A stretch of DNA of 64,000 nucleotides, from NCBI GenBank assembly GCA_030247855.1, contig JAPDRN010000101.1:1-64000 (forward strand), read 5' to 3'. A program made the translations under genes and the position numbers. Positions 46,986-57,605 of this stretch are shown piece by piece; position 1 is the first letter of the stretch; the number at the start of each line of letters is the position of its first letter. Source of the stretch: Knufia peltigerae. Taxonomy: Eukaryota > Ascomycota > Eurotiomycetes > Chaetothyriales > Trichomeriaceae. The notes beneath the pieces are model-generated. The model was given only the letters and a program-made list of their open reading frames with translations, did no database searches and was not told the origin of the DNA.

Positions 46986-47083
46986 CCCCTTCTTGCGCCA
47001 GCTCGTTGCTATCCAAGGACAGTAATCACCTACTCCCTAGCTAGGTAGATCCTTATCATCTCGAATATACCTCATAGACCTCG

Positions 47084-49191
47084 ATGATGGCTTCGCCTCC
47101 TGTCATTGATGTTGAAGCAGATGGACCATTGAACAACAAGATTCCTGGAACGGTCCATCTCGTCGACTTGAATCACACTCTTCACACTCGACATGCCGAA
47201 GGAGGGGACATCGTTCTTGATCCCACCCCGTCCCAAGATCCGAATGATCCCTTGAACTGGACTCCGAGAAGAAAGATACTCTCTAGTATTTGTGCGAATT
47301 TGTAAGCATACGTACTCGATGATGATGATGAGAAGATTCTCAGACTAATGATATCCTCCGCACCATGTGGTAGGTACACTTGGTTTACTGGAGTAGCCGT
47401 TTCGACGGTATATTCGGTTCTAGTACCAATTTCCAAAGCCACAGGTATCACCATCACGACATTGAATCAGGGGACAGGTTACATGTTTTTGTTTCTAGGG
47501 TTTGTCTTCTTCTCTACCTATACTACCAGGGTTCGCAATACTAATATACTTGCCGCATCGTAGCTGGAGTCTTTTGTTCTGGCAACCTTTTGCTCTCAGA
47601 TATGGCAAACGCCCAACCTTTCTCATCTCGGTTCTGGGAGCCATCGTAAGTCTTGGTTTTCTGTCTCACGAGAGCGATAGCTAATGAAGATTAATAGGGA
47701 ACTAGTATGTGGAGGTAAGATCTTGACAGTTTTCCGAGCTTCGAAAAAGCACATAGTATTGTATCAGATCTCAAACATGACTTACTGATACGTATACCAA
47801 AAAGCCCATATGTCCGAAGTGATGGAGAATGGATTGCAAGATGTATCGTCATGGGTTTCTTCATTGCTCCCATCGAAGCACTACCAGAGATTTCCGTTAC
47901 GGATATAGTAAGTATTGCTGGATATGAGCGCAACCTGTTGGAAACCAACTAACCCACTCCTCCGAAACAGTATTTTACCCATCAACGTGGTACCTGGATG
48001 GGTGTGTACGCCTTCAGTCTTGCAGGCAGCAACTATTTCACTCCTGTGGTTTGTGGATTCATCGCAGACAGGCAAGGTTGGGAATGGGTGTTTTACTGGG
48101 CGGCCATATTCAACGGGGGGACGCTTATATTTTTGTTCTTCTTCCAAGAAGAAACAAACTATATGCGTAAGACGGTTGGAATTGTTGAAGAGGACAGCAG
48201 CGGACCGTCGCCGCCAAGCGAGAGGATTGCTGTGATTGAAGAACCGGATTCAGAGAAGAACCCAACATTCCAGGAGATACAAGCGACCAGGTCAAGAACA
48301 CAACAGGAAGGTGAAATACACAGCAAGGAGAAATCATTTGTCCAGAAACTGTCCTTGTGGAGCAGCAGCCCGACCGCCACAGCAGGACCGACCATGTTCC
48401 AACGAGCTCTGCGAAGTCTCAAATACCTCTCCTGGCCCGTCATCTTCTACGCAGGGTTCTCATACGGGTCAGGGTTGATATGGTTCAACATAACCAATGC
48501 CACGGCATCGGTCATCCTGTCCGGGCCGACGTACAACTTTTCGTCTTCTATGGTCGGACTCAGCTACCTCTCTTGCTGTGTCGGCGTGATTGTCGGAAGC
48601 TTGATCTCAGGCAGACTGAGCGACTGGTTGACAATCAAGCTTGCGAGTCGAAATGGCGGCTTCATGGAGGCAGAGCATCGCCTGTGGCCATTCGTTATCT
48701 GTGTTGTCGTGATTCCTAGCGCCTCAATTCTCTGGGGCGTGGGGGCTTCTTATTCCATCTCCTGGGTCGGCCTTGTTTTTGCTATGGGCATGCTGGCCAT
48801 GACCACGACCATGGGTGTGTCGTTGAGTGTCAACTATCTGATCGACAGCTATCATGACATTAGCACAGATGCTCTCGTCACTGTGATTCTTGTCCGCAAC
48901 ACCATGTCCTTTGCGGTTAGTTATGGGTAAGTCAGTCACTGAACCTACCTTCAACAGTACCCGTTTGACAAGAGAGGGGCCGATTGCTAACATCACTATG
49001 CTAACAGCATCACTCCCTGGGTAAATCATCTCGGAATCCGCAACTGCTTCATCTCTACAGCATTCGTTGGCATGGCTGCTTCATCAGTGTTCCTCTTCAT
49101 GATTTGGTTTGGAAAGAGACTTCGGGCTCGAAGCGCGGCCAAGTATTGGAAACTTGTCGAAGCTGATCACAACGCCAATGCTCATCGTTGA
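47084..49191 (+). CDS. MFS transporter (DHA1-like) with a 17-base exon
   Basis: 561 residues from seven exons: 47084-47301, 47374-47499, 47564-47645, 47698-47714, 47805-47907, 47971-48926 and 49008-49191. All junctions have GT-AG ends and keep the frame. The fourth exon is only 17 bases. About 12 membrane segments in two halves are separated by a charged loop. The N-terminus carries DPNDPLNWTPRRK, the hallmark of fungal DHA1-type drug/proton antiporters and related carriers, followed by WSLLFWQPFALRYGKRP, the loop 2-3 signature. The substrate is unknown. It lies next to a Zn2Cys6 regulator, an amidase and a reductase and has a CGGTACCG site upstream, so it may import or export the substrate or product of that pathway. 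Confidence 0.92.
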
Positions 49192-49373
49192 AATGTCGTC
49201 TCTTCAAATGTACATCGATATATACTGATAGGACGGAGGTATGAGCAGAGGGACATGGGGAGAGAAAAAATTGCAGGCATCAATCCCAAGTGTTTGAAAG
49301 CTCAAATAGTCGCGACTCTTTAAAACCAACCCTCAACCGTTGAATGAATGAAGAGCGAATGCTGGTGCTGCGT

Positions 49374-51355
49374 TCATTGATCTGTGCCGTTGTAGGATGG
49401 GTCGTCCACATTGGCCCACGAGAAGTCATGTAACCATTCTTCGCCTTCATCTCCCAAGTCCAAGCCGTTAAATCCAAGATTATTCGGCATACGGTAGTTT
49501 GTCATGATGCTTTCCCAGTCAATACTGGTGTCGGGTGGGAATTGAGAATCAGTTGACAACAACGTGGAATTCGGTTCCTGAGACTCTTTGATGAGGAGCT
49601 CGGCACGCGCACTCAGGCTCTTGCAGAGCTTACACACGGCCTTGATGTGCGAAAAATATTGGGAAAGCGCTTCTGCAGGACCCAGAAGCCTTTCCAGCTG
49701 CCCGTGAGCCGAGACGGCCTTTATGATGGACCCCGCGGCAGCTGCTGATCGGGCTTCGCGAGCGAATTGGATGGCAGCCGCTGTCAAAGCCGTGGTGGTG
49801 CTCAGATGGCATTGGCGGATCGTACCGTGCACCACCATGGCTTCAAAAGTGGTCAGAATGTTGGACGCTGCTTCGGAGCAGAGCTTCGCCGCTCCCTCAT
49901 CGCCGTCGCTATTGTTTCGATAGAATATCAATGCAACCAGATTGTAGATGATCCGGAGTTGACAAGACCAGGCGTCGTGGGTTGGAGCTATGCGCATAGC
50001 CACAGCTGCCAACTGACGTTCGATTGCCGCTGTTGTGCTCAGGCTGTCGTGGGTCGGTCTGCCTCGCGGCCCACGGAGACTGAGCATGTCCAAAACTACT
50101 ATGGAGATGTCACCCAGGATGGAACAGAAGCGACCCTTCACCGCAAGATCCTCTGAGTCGTCCATGTTCTTGAAGTCGTCGTCCTCCAAGATGCCTACGT
50201 CAAAATCGTCGGCACGAATCAGACTGGGCCTGCCGTACTCCAAAGCCAACATAACCTCACTGTACAACAAAATCCACCAGATCTTTTTGTATTTCCTGTC
50301 GAATCGCCGCCTATTCGGCGGTACGTATCGAAGTGAGGCGGTGCGGTGCAGACCCATGCCAAATGCAATACGCACGGCACTGCCAACCCAATAGTACGCG
50401 TTGGAGGCCACAGTATCAGAACTACTATCCGTGTACCATGCCATCAAAAGGGCAGCCTGGATCAGATCGACGCGGTCATGCTCGTGTCTGAGATCGAATA
50501 GAGTCTTGGCCCTCTTGAAGAGGACGGCTGTCGTTATCTCACGGGACGCAGCGACTTGAGGATGGTCTGTGATGCGAGCTGCAGCAAGAAGCATCGCTTG
50601 GAAGACGACGAGCGCAGGTGGATTGTCAGGGTCTTTGTATCTTTTGCGAAAACTGGCTTCGTCCACAATCGGGAACCCGGGGTGGATGTCCTCGAAATAC
50701 GTGTCGACGAGAGCATCCCGGACGGGGCGGACGGGAAAACTGCTTAAGTCGTTCAAGGCCTCGGCTGGCAGATAGTGGTAGATCGAGGGGCCATGAGCAG
50801 CTGGTTTCCAAGATAGTTCATCCCGAATCGCAGGGAAGGGATAGAACAGGCACCCACTTCCAGGCAGTTCATGATCACGCACGAGATGGTGTAGGTTGGC
50901 GACATCAGTACCGATGTAAACGTCTCGAAATGTCCCCTTTTCCTCGAATCCTTCCCACTGTGAAGAAATAACACCGGCCTCGAAGAAGCGGGATAGATTT
51001 CCACTATCATAGTTAGGAGAAACATTGAGAGAAGAAGAGATCGGAATGGCGCCTTCATTATCGTCGGGCTGAGCAGAGTTTACAGTGGCCCGAGGGGTAG
51101 CGCGATGTCGACGGGCCTTGGGAGACTTGAGCTGATTCGGATGGGCTCTAATACACTTGTTTCAGTCCTGACACTTTCTGTGTGAACACAAACCATTCAC
51201 CTGCATTCTATTCCTGCTCGTTTGCAAGAGGTACAGCCTGTGGTCTCGGTGGCATCGCAGCGAACTTTACGCTTTCGACAGGTCCAGCAAGAGGTGTTCA
51301 AGCGTCGCCGCAGAGTACCACTCTCGCTGTGTTGCAGTATTCCTGGCGAATTCAT
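49374..51355 (-). CDS. Zn2Cys6 binuclear cluster transcription factor
   Basis: 642 residues from two exons: 51355-51201 and 51147-49374. The 53-base intron falls just after the zinc cluster, a common place in this family. The cluster uses C23, C26, C33, C41, C44 and C51 (C-x2-C-x6-C-x7-C-x2-C-x6-C) with the basic RKRKVR stretch. The fungal-specific transcription factor domain spans about 210-480, with VDTYFEDIHPGFPIVDEASF, then RIAFGMGLHR and WILLYSEVMLALEYGRPSLI. The acidic C-terminus (DLGDEGEEWLHDFSW) may activate transcription. It is tail-to-tail with the MFS transporter and upstream of the amidase, so it is the natural candidate regulator of that group. It may bind CGG-type sites such as CGGTACCG. 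Confidence 0.93.
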
Positions 51356-51812
51356 CAGGAGGTGTCTTTGTATTTGGCGTAATCGTGGTTATTAAGGGAA
51401 GGTGACCAACAAGGCACCACTCTTAAACCGCAGCGAGGATGACCATCATATCCTACGATGATACTCACGGTCCGGTACTTTACATATGCCAAAGGGGATG
51501 TCGGCTCAGCCAAGACTGCTTAGTCAAGGAGTTCGGTTCGTATGACGACGTCACGCGACTACGGAATTCTTTCTGACTGCTCTTTATAAACCATTTCATC
51601 AACACGATGGCTCAACTCATCTACATTGAGCTTTATGCCTTGTATGCTCAGAAGCTCGAACTTAATCATGTTCCTCAATGCCACTGTCGCCAACGATGCT
51701 GATCAAGCATACATTCGACGAGTCTTGCACGACTCGAACTAGCAGCTATCGACCTATGGATTACTATCATCGCCCTTCTTTATTTCTGCTAATGCGCCTA
51801 AGATGCACGATG
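51356..51812. promoter_or_regulatory. promoter region of the Zn2Cys6 gene
   Basis: No gene on either strand. A TTTATAAA palindrome at 51583-51590, about 230 bases before the regulator start, may be a TATA element. A CGGTCCGG sequence near 51468 resembles a CGG half-site pair and could serve autoregulation. Both are suggestions from sequence only. Confidence 0.35.
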
Positions 51813-53572
51813 TTATGGCAAACGGCTCGAGTTCACAACATTGTCGATGACTTCTACAGCACTGATTAGTTCTTCGTCCCTACAGTTCCTCCCAACAACT
51901 TGAAAGGTCATTGGCTGCGTTTTCCACATCTCAGGATCATCTGCTCAAGCTGTATTAGTATTCAGGCCACTTCATTCACTCAGACATGTGACATACAGAT
52001 CTCCCAGTTGGGCTTGTCGAATGGATTATCACGAGGCTGGTAGCTCATGTCTTTCGCATCTTTTATCGGATTCAGTCTAAAAGATTTCAACGGCATGATG
52101 ATCGATGGATAATCTATCAGGTTCCAGATCGTTGTGTAACCCCACCAAAGGGGGAAGTCATGAGGCGATCCAGCCAGTGGTGCAGAAGGGGTGATGATAC
52201 AGTCCATCGGCATGCCTGTCTGGGTTTCGTTGGCCGTGGCATCCCAAGCATCGACAAATGCTTTCTTGTAAGCTGCTTGCTGCCTGTGACACTCGCTAAT
52301 CTCCGACACCGTATGCTCACGGACGTTGAATGTATCGAGGTAATGTCGGAACTGGACAATCAAAGGTTCGCCGGACGCCGCCAGAGCCGCCTTGGTCTCG
52401 ATGGCTCCATTTTGGAAATAGAGCTTCCATGTGGTAATCGCGGCCTTCCAAAGATCTATCGGGGGCGTGAATTCTATGACTTGATGTCCCGCTGCCTGTA
52501 AACTGGTTGCGACATCTCTGAGAGCCCGAGTAACTGGTGGGTGTGGATCAACAATGCCATCCGTGGCGAGAATACCAATGGTAAGCTTTATTTTAGGGTG
52601 CGTCTCCTTCCAGAATCCTGAAATACATGTTGGCTCGTAGGGCAGAGTCGGATGTGTCAGTATTAACTTGACAAGAAGCTTCAGGTCGCTCAGGCTGTGA
52701 CAGATGGGACCACACGACGCTTTGATGGAAATTTGACCCAGTCTTTGTGACACCAGCCCCGTTCGAGGAACCCTGTCAGATGTTGGTCGCATACCATAGA
52801 GACCGTTGAAAGCAGCGGGAGCACGAATGCTACCGCCAATATCGGAAGCCAGGGGCGCACAAGGAGCCCCATGCATGGCGACTAAAGCACCGTCGCCGCC
52901 AGAGGAGCCACCAGATCCGAATCTTGAATTGTACGGATTGAGTGTACGGCCCCAGAGAGGGCTGACTGTCTCCAAGGCCATTCCAGTTTGTGGCATCGTT
53001 GTCCTGGCAAATACGATTGCTCCTGCGTCCTTGACGACCTGCACAAGAGCAGCATCTTCGCCCGCAGGCTCGCTGTCATACCACGCAGCACAACCATTGG
53101 TGGTTCTCTTGCCCCTGACTGCATAGGTGTCTTTGATCGCGATCGGAAGACCATGCAGAGGTCCCCGAAGCTTCCGGGTCTTGGAATATTCAGCATCCAA
53201 CGCTTTGGCTGATTCGATCGCCTCTTCCGGGAAGAAATCGGTAAGGCAGTTGATCAGTTGTTGAGCAATGGCTGCACGGGCACAGAATGCCTCAGTCAAC
53301 TCGGCTGCACTCAGTGTCCCTGTGTGCAGCATAGGCAGCAATTCAGAGGCTGTCAATTGAGTCAATTCCACTTGTCTTGAGGTCAAAATACCGCAATCAA
53401 GAACGGCATGCCGAAAATCAGTGTCTGGTGTTTCGAAATTCGTGTGCAGTTTCCATTTGGCTGGAATACTATTCGATAAGACTTCTCGGGCTCGGAGTGC
53501 TGTCTGTTTCCAAGGTTGCACATCAAGTCGCGATATGCTGGAGGCATCAACGGAGTAATCGATCGCTGACAT
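51813..53572 (-). CDS. amidase signature family hydrolase
   Basis: 567 residues from two exons: 53572-51997 and 51940-51813. The 56-base intron (GTATGT donor, CAG acceptor) adds a C-terminal exon that changes WEI-Cys-stop into WEIYDPEMWKTQ and on to VNSSRLP. The enzyme hydrolyses an amide to an acid plus ammonia or an amine. The Ser-cisSer-Lys triad is visible: K147 in LPIAIKDTY, S223 in GSGGSSGGDGAL and nucleophile S248 in SDIGGSIRAPA. It resembles fungal acetamidase-like and fatty-acid-amide-hydrolase-like enzymes; the substrate is unknown. It shares a 570-base promoter with the reductase on the other strand, which has two CGGTACCG sites. Confidence 0.94.
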
Positions 53573-53743
53573 TTCCTAGGAGGTTTCTTGATTTTGTATG
53601 AGGTGATAAGGGTTCTGGTGAATTGAGGTAGAAGCTATGATTAAGAGACACAACAACTCTAACATAGCACTATATCCTCAAGGCTCACCTTTGCGGTTGG
53701 ATCTGGAGGGAAAGGGGACATTTCGGTATGCACGATATTTGTG

Positions 53744-53755
53744 TTCGGTACCGAA
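53744..53755. promoter_or_regulatory. TTCGGTACCGAA palindrome
   Basis: A 12-base perfect palindrome with inverted CGG/CCG half-sites, a plausible operator for a Zn2Cys6 dimer, 172 bases before the amidase start. Confidence 0.5.
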
Positions 53756-53797
53756 GTTGCCCAGTGTGTCAAAGTGCCGAAGTTCTCCAGTTTGACA

Positions 53798-53807
53798 TCG
53801 GTACCGA
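53798..53807. promoter_or_regulatory. TCGGTACCGA palindrome
   Basis: Second copy of the CGGTACCG core in the shared promoter, 53 bases from the first core. Two copies about five helical turns apart fit cooperative binding on one DNA face. Confidence 0.5.
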
Positions 53808-54143
53808 AATCCCCCATGTACCCGAATGGCATTTTGAATATCGATCCACAACTCCCGCGCTGGCCAGATAGTGTCGGCAGTGCAACTATCGTCTTCTATT
53901 GCTTGGTCATAGATGGCTGCAAGTGTTCATTCAGTGCCGATGGGTCTGGCTCGAATTGCGTGCAAGAAGAAGAGCTGTTCATAGTCCTGAGATTGTCTAC
54001 GCTTACCAATTCTTAGGATTCATTCTGGCGGTGAGTTCTCGATTCATACATGTATAAATCATTCTTTCACGAACCCTTTTACATGCCTGAGATTACATAC
54101 GATCGCATCACACGCTCACCTGTACCCCATTCACAAAGACACG

Positions 54144-55554
54144 ATGGGGTCTGAACGCTTCCCAGTCCAGCAAAAAGGAATCTACCACAACTTGCCAGTC
54201 TTCGATCCTGCCATCAAAGGCTTGACAGCGATTGTCACCGGGGCCAATGGGATATCGGGCTATCATACCATGAGGGCGCTTCTGCAGAGCCCTGACCGAT
54301 GGTCAAAGGTGTACGCATTGTCCCGCCGACCACCACCCAAGGACATGATGGCTTTACTTCCGGAGTCACAGCGATCTCGAGTCGAGCATATAGCGGTAGA
54401 TTTTCTGGACGAGCCTTGGAAGATTGCTCAGGCTTTGGAATCGAAATCGGTCAGGGCAGATTATGTCTTCTTTTACTCATACTTGCAACCTAAACCACCA
54501 CCCGGCGCTCCAGTATGGTCGAATGCCGAGGAGCTCCTCAAAGTCAACACGGCCCTCCTCGACAACTTTCTACAAGCCTTGTCGCTGATCAAGATTATCC
54601 CCAAACGCTTTCTTCTGCAAACTGGAGCCAAACATTACGGTGTCCATATCGGTCGTACTCGAAGTCCTGCTGTGGAATCCGACTCTTGCCCGTCCAATTT
54701 GGAGCCCAACTTTTACTATCCTCAAGAGAAGTCACTTTTCGAATTCTGTCAAGCCAACAGCACTTCGTGGAATGTCATCCGACCAGCCTGGGTGCTCGGT
54801 GCTGTCAACAACGCGCAAATGAACGCCTTGTTGCCTATCGCGTTCTACGCCGCCGTCCAGGGACAGAAAGGAGAGCCTCTTTACTTCCCTTCTGACTGGG
54901 ATGTCTGGCAACACGAAGGACATCATTCTTCTGCGTTGCTGACTGGGTATCTGTCTGAATGGGCCGTCCTAGAGGATAAATGTCGCAATCAGGCGTTCAA
55001 CTCTCAGGATACTGGCGCCCTTACGTGGGATCGACTTTACGAGGAGCTTGTCCGGTGGTTTGATGTGAAAAAGGGCGTTCATCCACCAGAAGAAGATTTC
55101 AACAAGTTTGCTGTGTTTGAGGGCAAATCCGGCAAGGATACACCAATGGGGTACGTTCTGATATTCATACTCACCATGTGTCTCTTGCTTGTTTTGATCA
55201 TGATTCAATGTTGACTTGTGATTACCTAGATATGGTCCTCCCTTACTTTGGCGGAGCAGCTTCACTTTGGTCGATTGGGCCTCGGAACCCACCAACAAAG
55301 AGGCCTGGCGACAACTCATGGCCAACTCCAAAGGTCAACTTACCAGCAACCCGTTTGATGACCCCGTGGCCAATTTTGCATTTGGCGACGCCGCGTTCCG
55401 AAAGATCAGTAGTCTTTCCATGAACAAGGCGAGACTGTTTGGATGGACGGGATTTGTCGACACGAGAGAGGTCTTGTTCGAGATGTATTCCGAGATGGCT
55501 GAATTGGGAATTCTACCTCGTCTGAAGGTGGACACAGCAAATCCATTGATCTAG
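54144..55554 (+). CDS. PRISE-type NAD(P)-dependent short-chain reductase
   Basis: 443 residues from two exons: 54144-55150 and 55230-55554 (79-base intron, restoring MGYGPPLLW). The Rossmann start TAIVTGANGISGYHTMRAL binds NAD(P). KHYG in LQTGAKHYGVHIG matches the active-site Lys/Tyr region of progesterone 5-beta-reductase/iridoid synthase-like (PRISE) proteins. VIRPAWVLGAVNNAQMN and the C-terminal WASEPTNKEAWRQL also fit this family, which reduces activated enones. Fungal members are common and mostly unstudied. The substrate is unknown. It is divergent from the amidase across a promoter with two CGGTACCG sites and a TATA box, so it probably acts in the same pathway. Confidence 0.9.
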
Positions 55555-55979
55555 GACTGATTCGAACAAGTCATCGCTGAAAAAGTTTTGGAAGGAAAAG
55601 ACAAGAATTGAGAAAACGAAGATTTTGTTTCGTGTTTGTTGCGAGGAAATCGTCGCAAGTTTCTTGATGGATCCCCCCCCAGATACGCCCGTTAGGGATG
55701 GATTAGTGCGAGATACGGAGATGGGAGATTCACGTAAATACAATAAAACGTCCAGGGCGTCGTCGTAACCCATCTCTTTTTCTGACTCATAGATACTCAC
55801 AAAGCATTTGTACGCACCTCTCGAAAGGATACACGAGTCTTCTTCATCCTCATCTTCGGCCTTGTCTCGTCTCTATTTTTTTTCTCCTAGAGCGAGTTTC
55901 CTTTTTTTGCTTTCAGTTTCCACGGCAAGGAGGCAAAGAAAGGTCATGCCATTTCGAAGACCATAAACATTTACCTAAA
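55555..55979. other. intergenic, promoter and leader of the acetyltransferase gene
   Basis: No supported gene. AT-rich pyrimidine tracts (about 55860-55915) precede the next start codon, as in many fungal promoters. Confidence 0.5.
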
Positions 55980-57311
55980 ATGAACATCACCAACCATGAC
56001 CACTATACGAGTACGAGTACGAGCATCGGCGTCAACGACATCAAAAGTGGCGTCCTCGACTCGTCACAGGTACCGTCACTCCAGAAGAAATTGGAATCTT
56101 TACTTCCTTACTCGATCCCTTTGTGGGAGAGGATAAATTTTCACCTCTCACGCCAACTTGTTCCCGAAACATCCAAAATATTTGTCGCCGTTTATACTTC
56201 TCAAGATGATGAAGAAGAAGGAAAAGACACTGCTTCCGGTGCTACTGGTCCTTCCGGATCGATCGGTGATGAATGGTTACGACGAGATACTACGACCTCG
56301 TCCGCCTCCGCCTCCTCAAATCCATGGTTGGCGGCTCATGTCGATTTGACAAATTATGGTCAAACCCAAGTATGGGTTTTTGCCAGTTGGGAATGTCCAT
56401 CACATACTCAAACAACCACTGACCCTCCTACGCACACCAAAACCGACGACGGTCAAAACAACCCAATCCACAAAGCATTGATGGATTCCCTCTTCAATTA
56501 CATACACGAGACACTGATCCCGACCATGCCAATGACACCACCGAAAGAATGGACCACGCTTTTGGAGACGGGAAAAACATTGACCACCCCTTATTCTCGA
56601 AACAAAATCATCTTTGGTACCGTCGGTGACGAGCTTTGGAGATATTTTCCCCATCATGCCCGAGCCAGAACGGACCCGGGTTACATCAAGTACATTTTTA
56701 CTCCGGAAAGTCTGGAAAATCCAGTCATGGACGAGACGGGTGCGACACCACGACCGCCGCCACCAGAAGAAACCGAAAAGACATCTTCTTCTCCTCTGCC
56801 CGAAAATTACAAATTCACCACCTTGGTTTCGACACATTTACAAACCGTACTCGACAGATCCACCATCCCTCGTACACTGTCGACGCTGTCAGAGTTTGTC
56901 AACGTGGGCGTCTTGTACACCGACACCGAAGACGACGACAAGGGCGACAACTCTGACTCTTCAGGCCCAACCCCCATCGCCTGGGGTTTCTTGGGGAAAG
57001 ACTCTAGTATATCAAGTTTACACACCGAGCCCGAACATCGTGGCAAAGGTTTGGCTTTGTGTGTTGCCAGAGAATTATTGATCAGGCGTCGTCGTCAGCG
57101 GCACAACCACCGACACCACCAACGACAACCCGACTGTACCACCCAGCAACCAAAAGGCCTGCCATCGCCATACTACTGGGCACATGCAGACGTTTCAAAA
57201 TCAAACATGCCCAGTCGAAGAGTCATGGAGAAACTCGGTGGGAAACCCATGTGGATGGTCATGTGGACCGAATTAGACCTGGCACAGATCTGTCGACCGT
57301 CCACATCCTGA
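55980..57311 (+). CDS. GNAT-fold N-acetyltransferase-like protein
   Basis: 443 residues, intronless. The C-terminal part holds the acetyl-CoA-binding motif of the GNAT superfamily: AWGFLGKDSSISSLHTEPEH followed by RGKGLALCVARELL, and then YYWAHADVSKSNMPSRRVMEKLGG, the typical late helix-strand pair of glycine N-acyltransferase-like (FR47-like) members. The N-terminal part is poorly conserved, with acidic and Ser/Thr/Pro inserts. The acceptor is unknown. It is next to the amidase/reductase pair, but I see no CGGTACCG in its promoter, so membership in that group is doubtful. It is convergent with the helicase gene. Confidence 0.8.
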   Translation: MNITNHDHYTSTSTSIGVNDIKSGVLDSSQVPSLQKKLESLLPYSIPLWERINFHLSRQLVPETSKIFVAVYTSQDDEEEGKDTASGATGPSGSIGDEWLRRDTTTSSASASSNPWLAAHVDLTNYGQTQVWVFASWECPSHTQTTTDPPTHTKTDDGQNNPIHKALMDSLFNYIHETLIPTMPMTPPKEWTTLLETGKTLTTPYSRNKIIFGTVGDELWRYFPHHARARTDPGYIKYIFTPESLENPVMDETGATPRPPPPEETEKTSSSPLPENYKFTTLVSTHLQTVLDRSTIPRTLSTLSEFVNVGVLYTDTEDDDKGDNSDSSGPTPIAWGFLGKDSSISSLHTEPEHRGKGLALCVARELLIRRRRQRHNHRHHQRQPDCTTQQPKGLPSPYYWAHADVSKSNMPSRRVMEKLGGKPMWMVMWTELDLAQICRPSTS

Positions 57312-57605
57312 CCACCATTTCATTGTTCCAGTAGTCCTGTCAACAGTCACGGACAAAAGCCAATATCAATTGATACATCATGTTCAAAGTAGCAGATCGT
57401 GGAATATAAAAGAAACAACGTTCTACCTAAAAAAGGTTTGACCTATGAAGCTTTTCCGACCATATCGTCTTTCTTCCAAACATGACTGTATCTCTTCAAA
57501 CAGAACGAGTGTACTGCACTCGTACCATCCTCCGCCTATCATAGGTGACTGAAACTGGTTCAGATACTTTCATCACAATCTTGTTGTACATCGCGCCCCG
57601 CTTGC

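Larger units (their letters stand above)
53573..54143. promoter_or_regulatory. shared divergent promoter of amidase and reductase
   Basis: 571 bases between the two start codons. It holds two CGGTACCG palindromes, further half-like elements (TTTCGGTAT at about 53721, TGCCGAAG at about 53776), and a TATAAAT on the plus strand at 54053-54059, about 85 bases before the reductase start. The arrangement suggests that both genes respond to one regulator. Confidence 0.55.
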
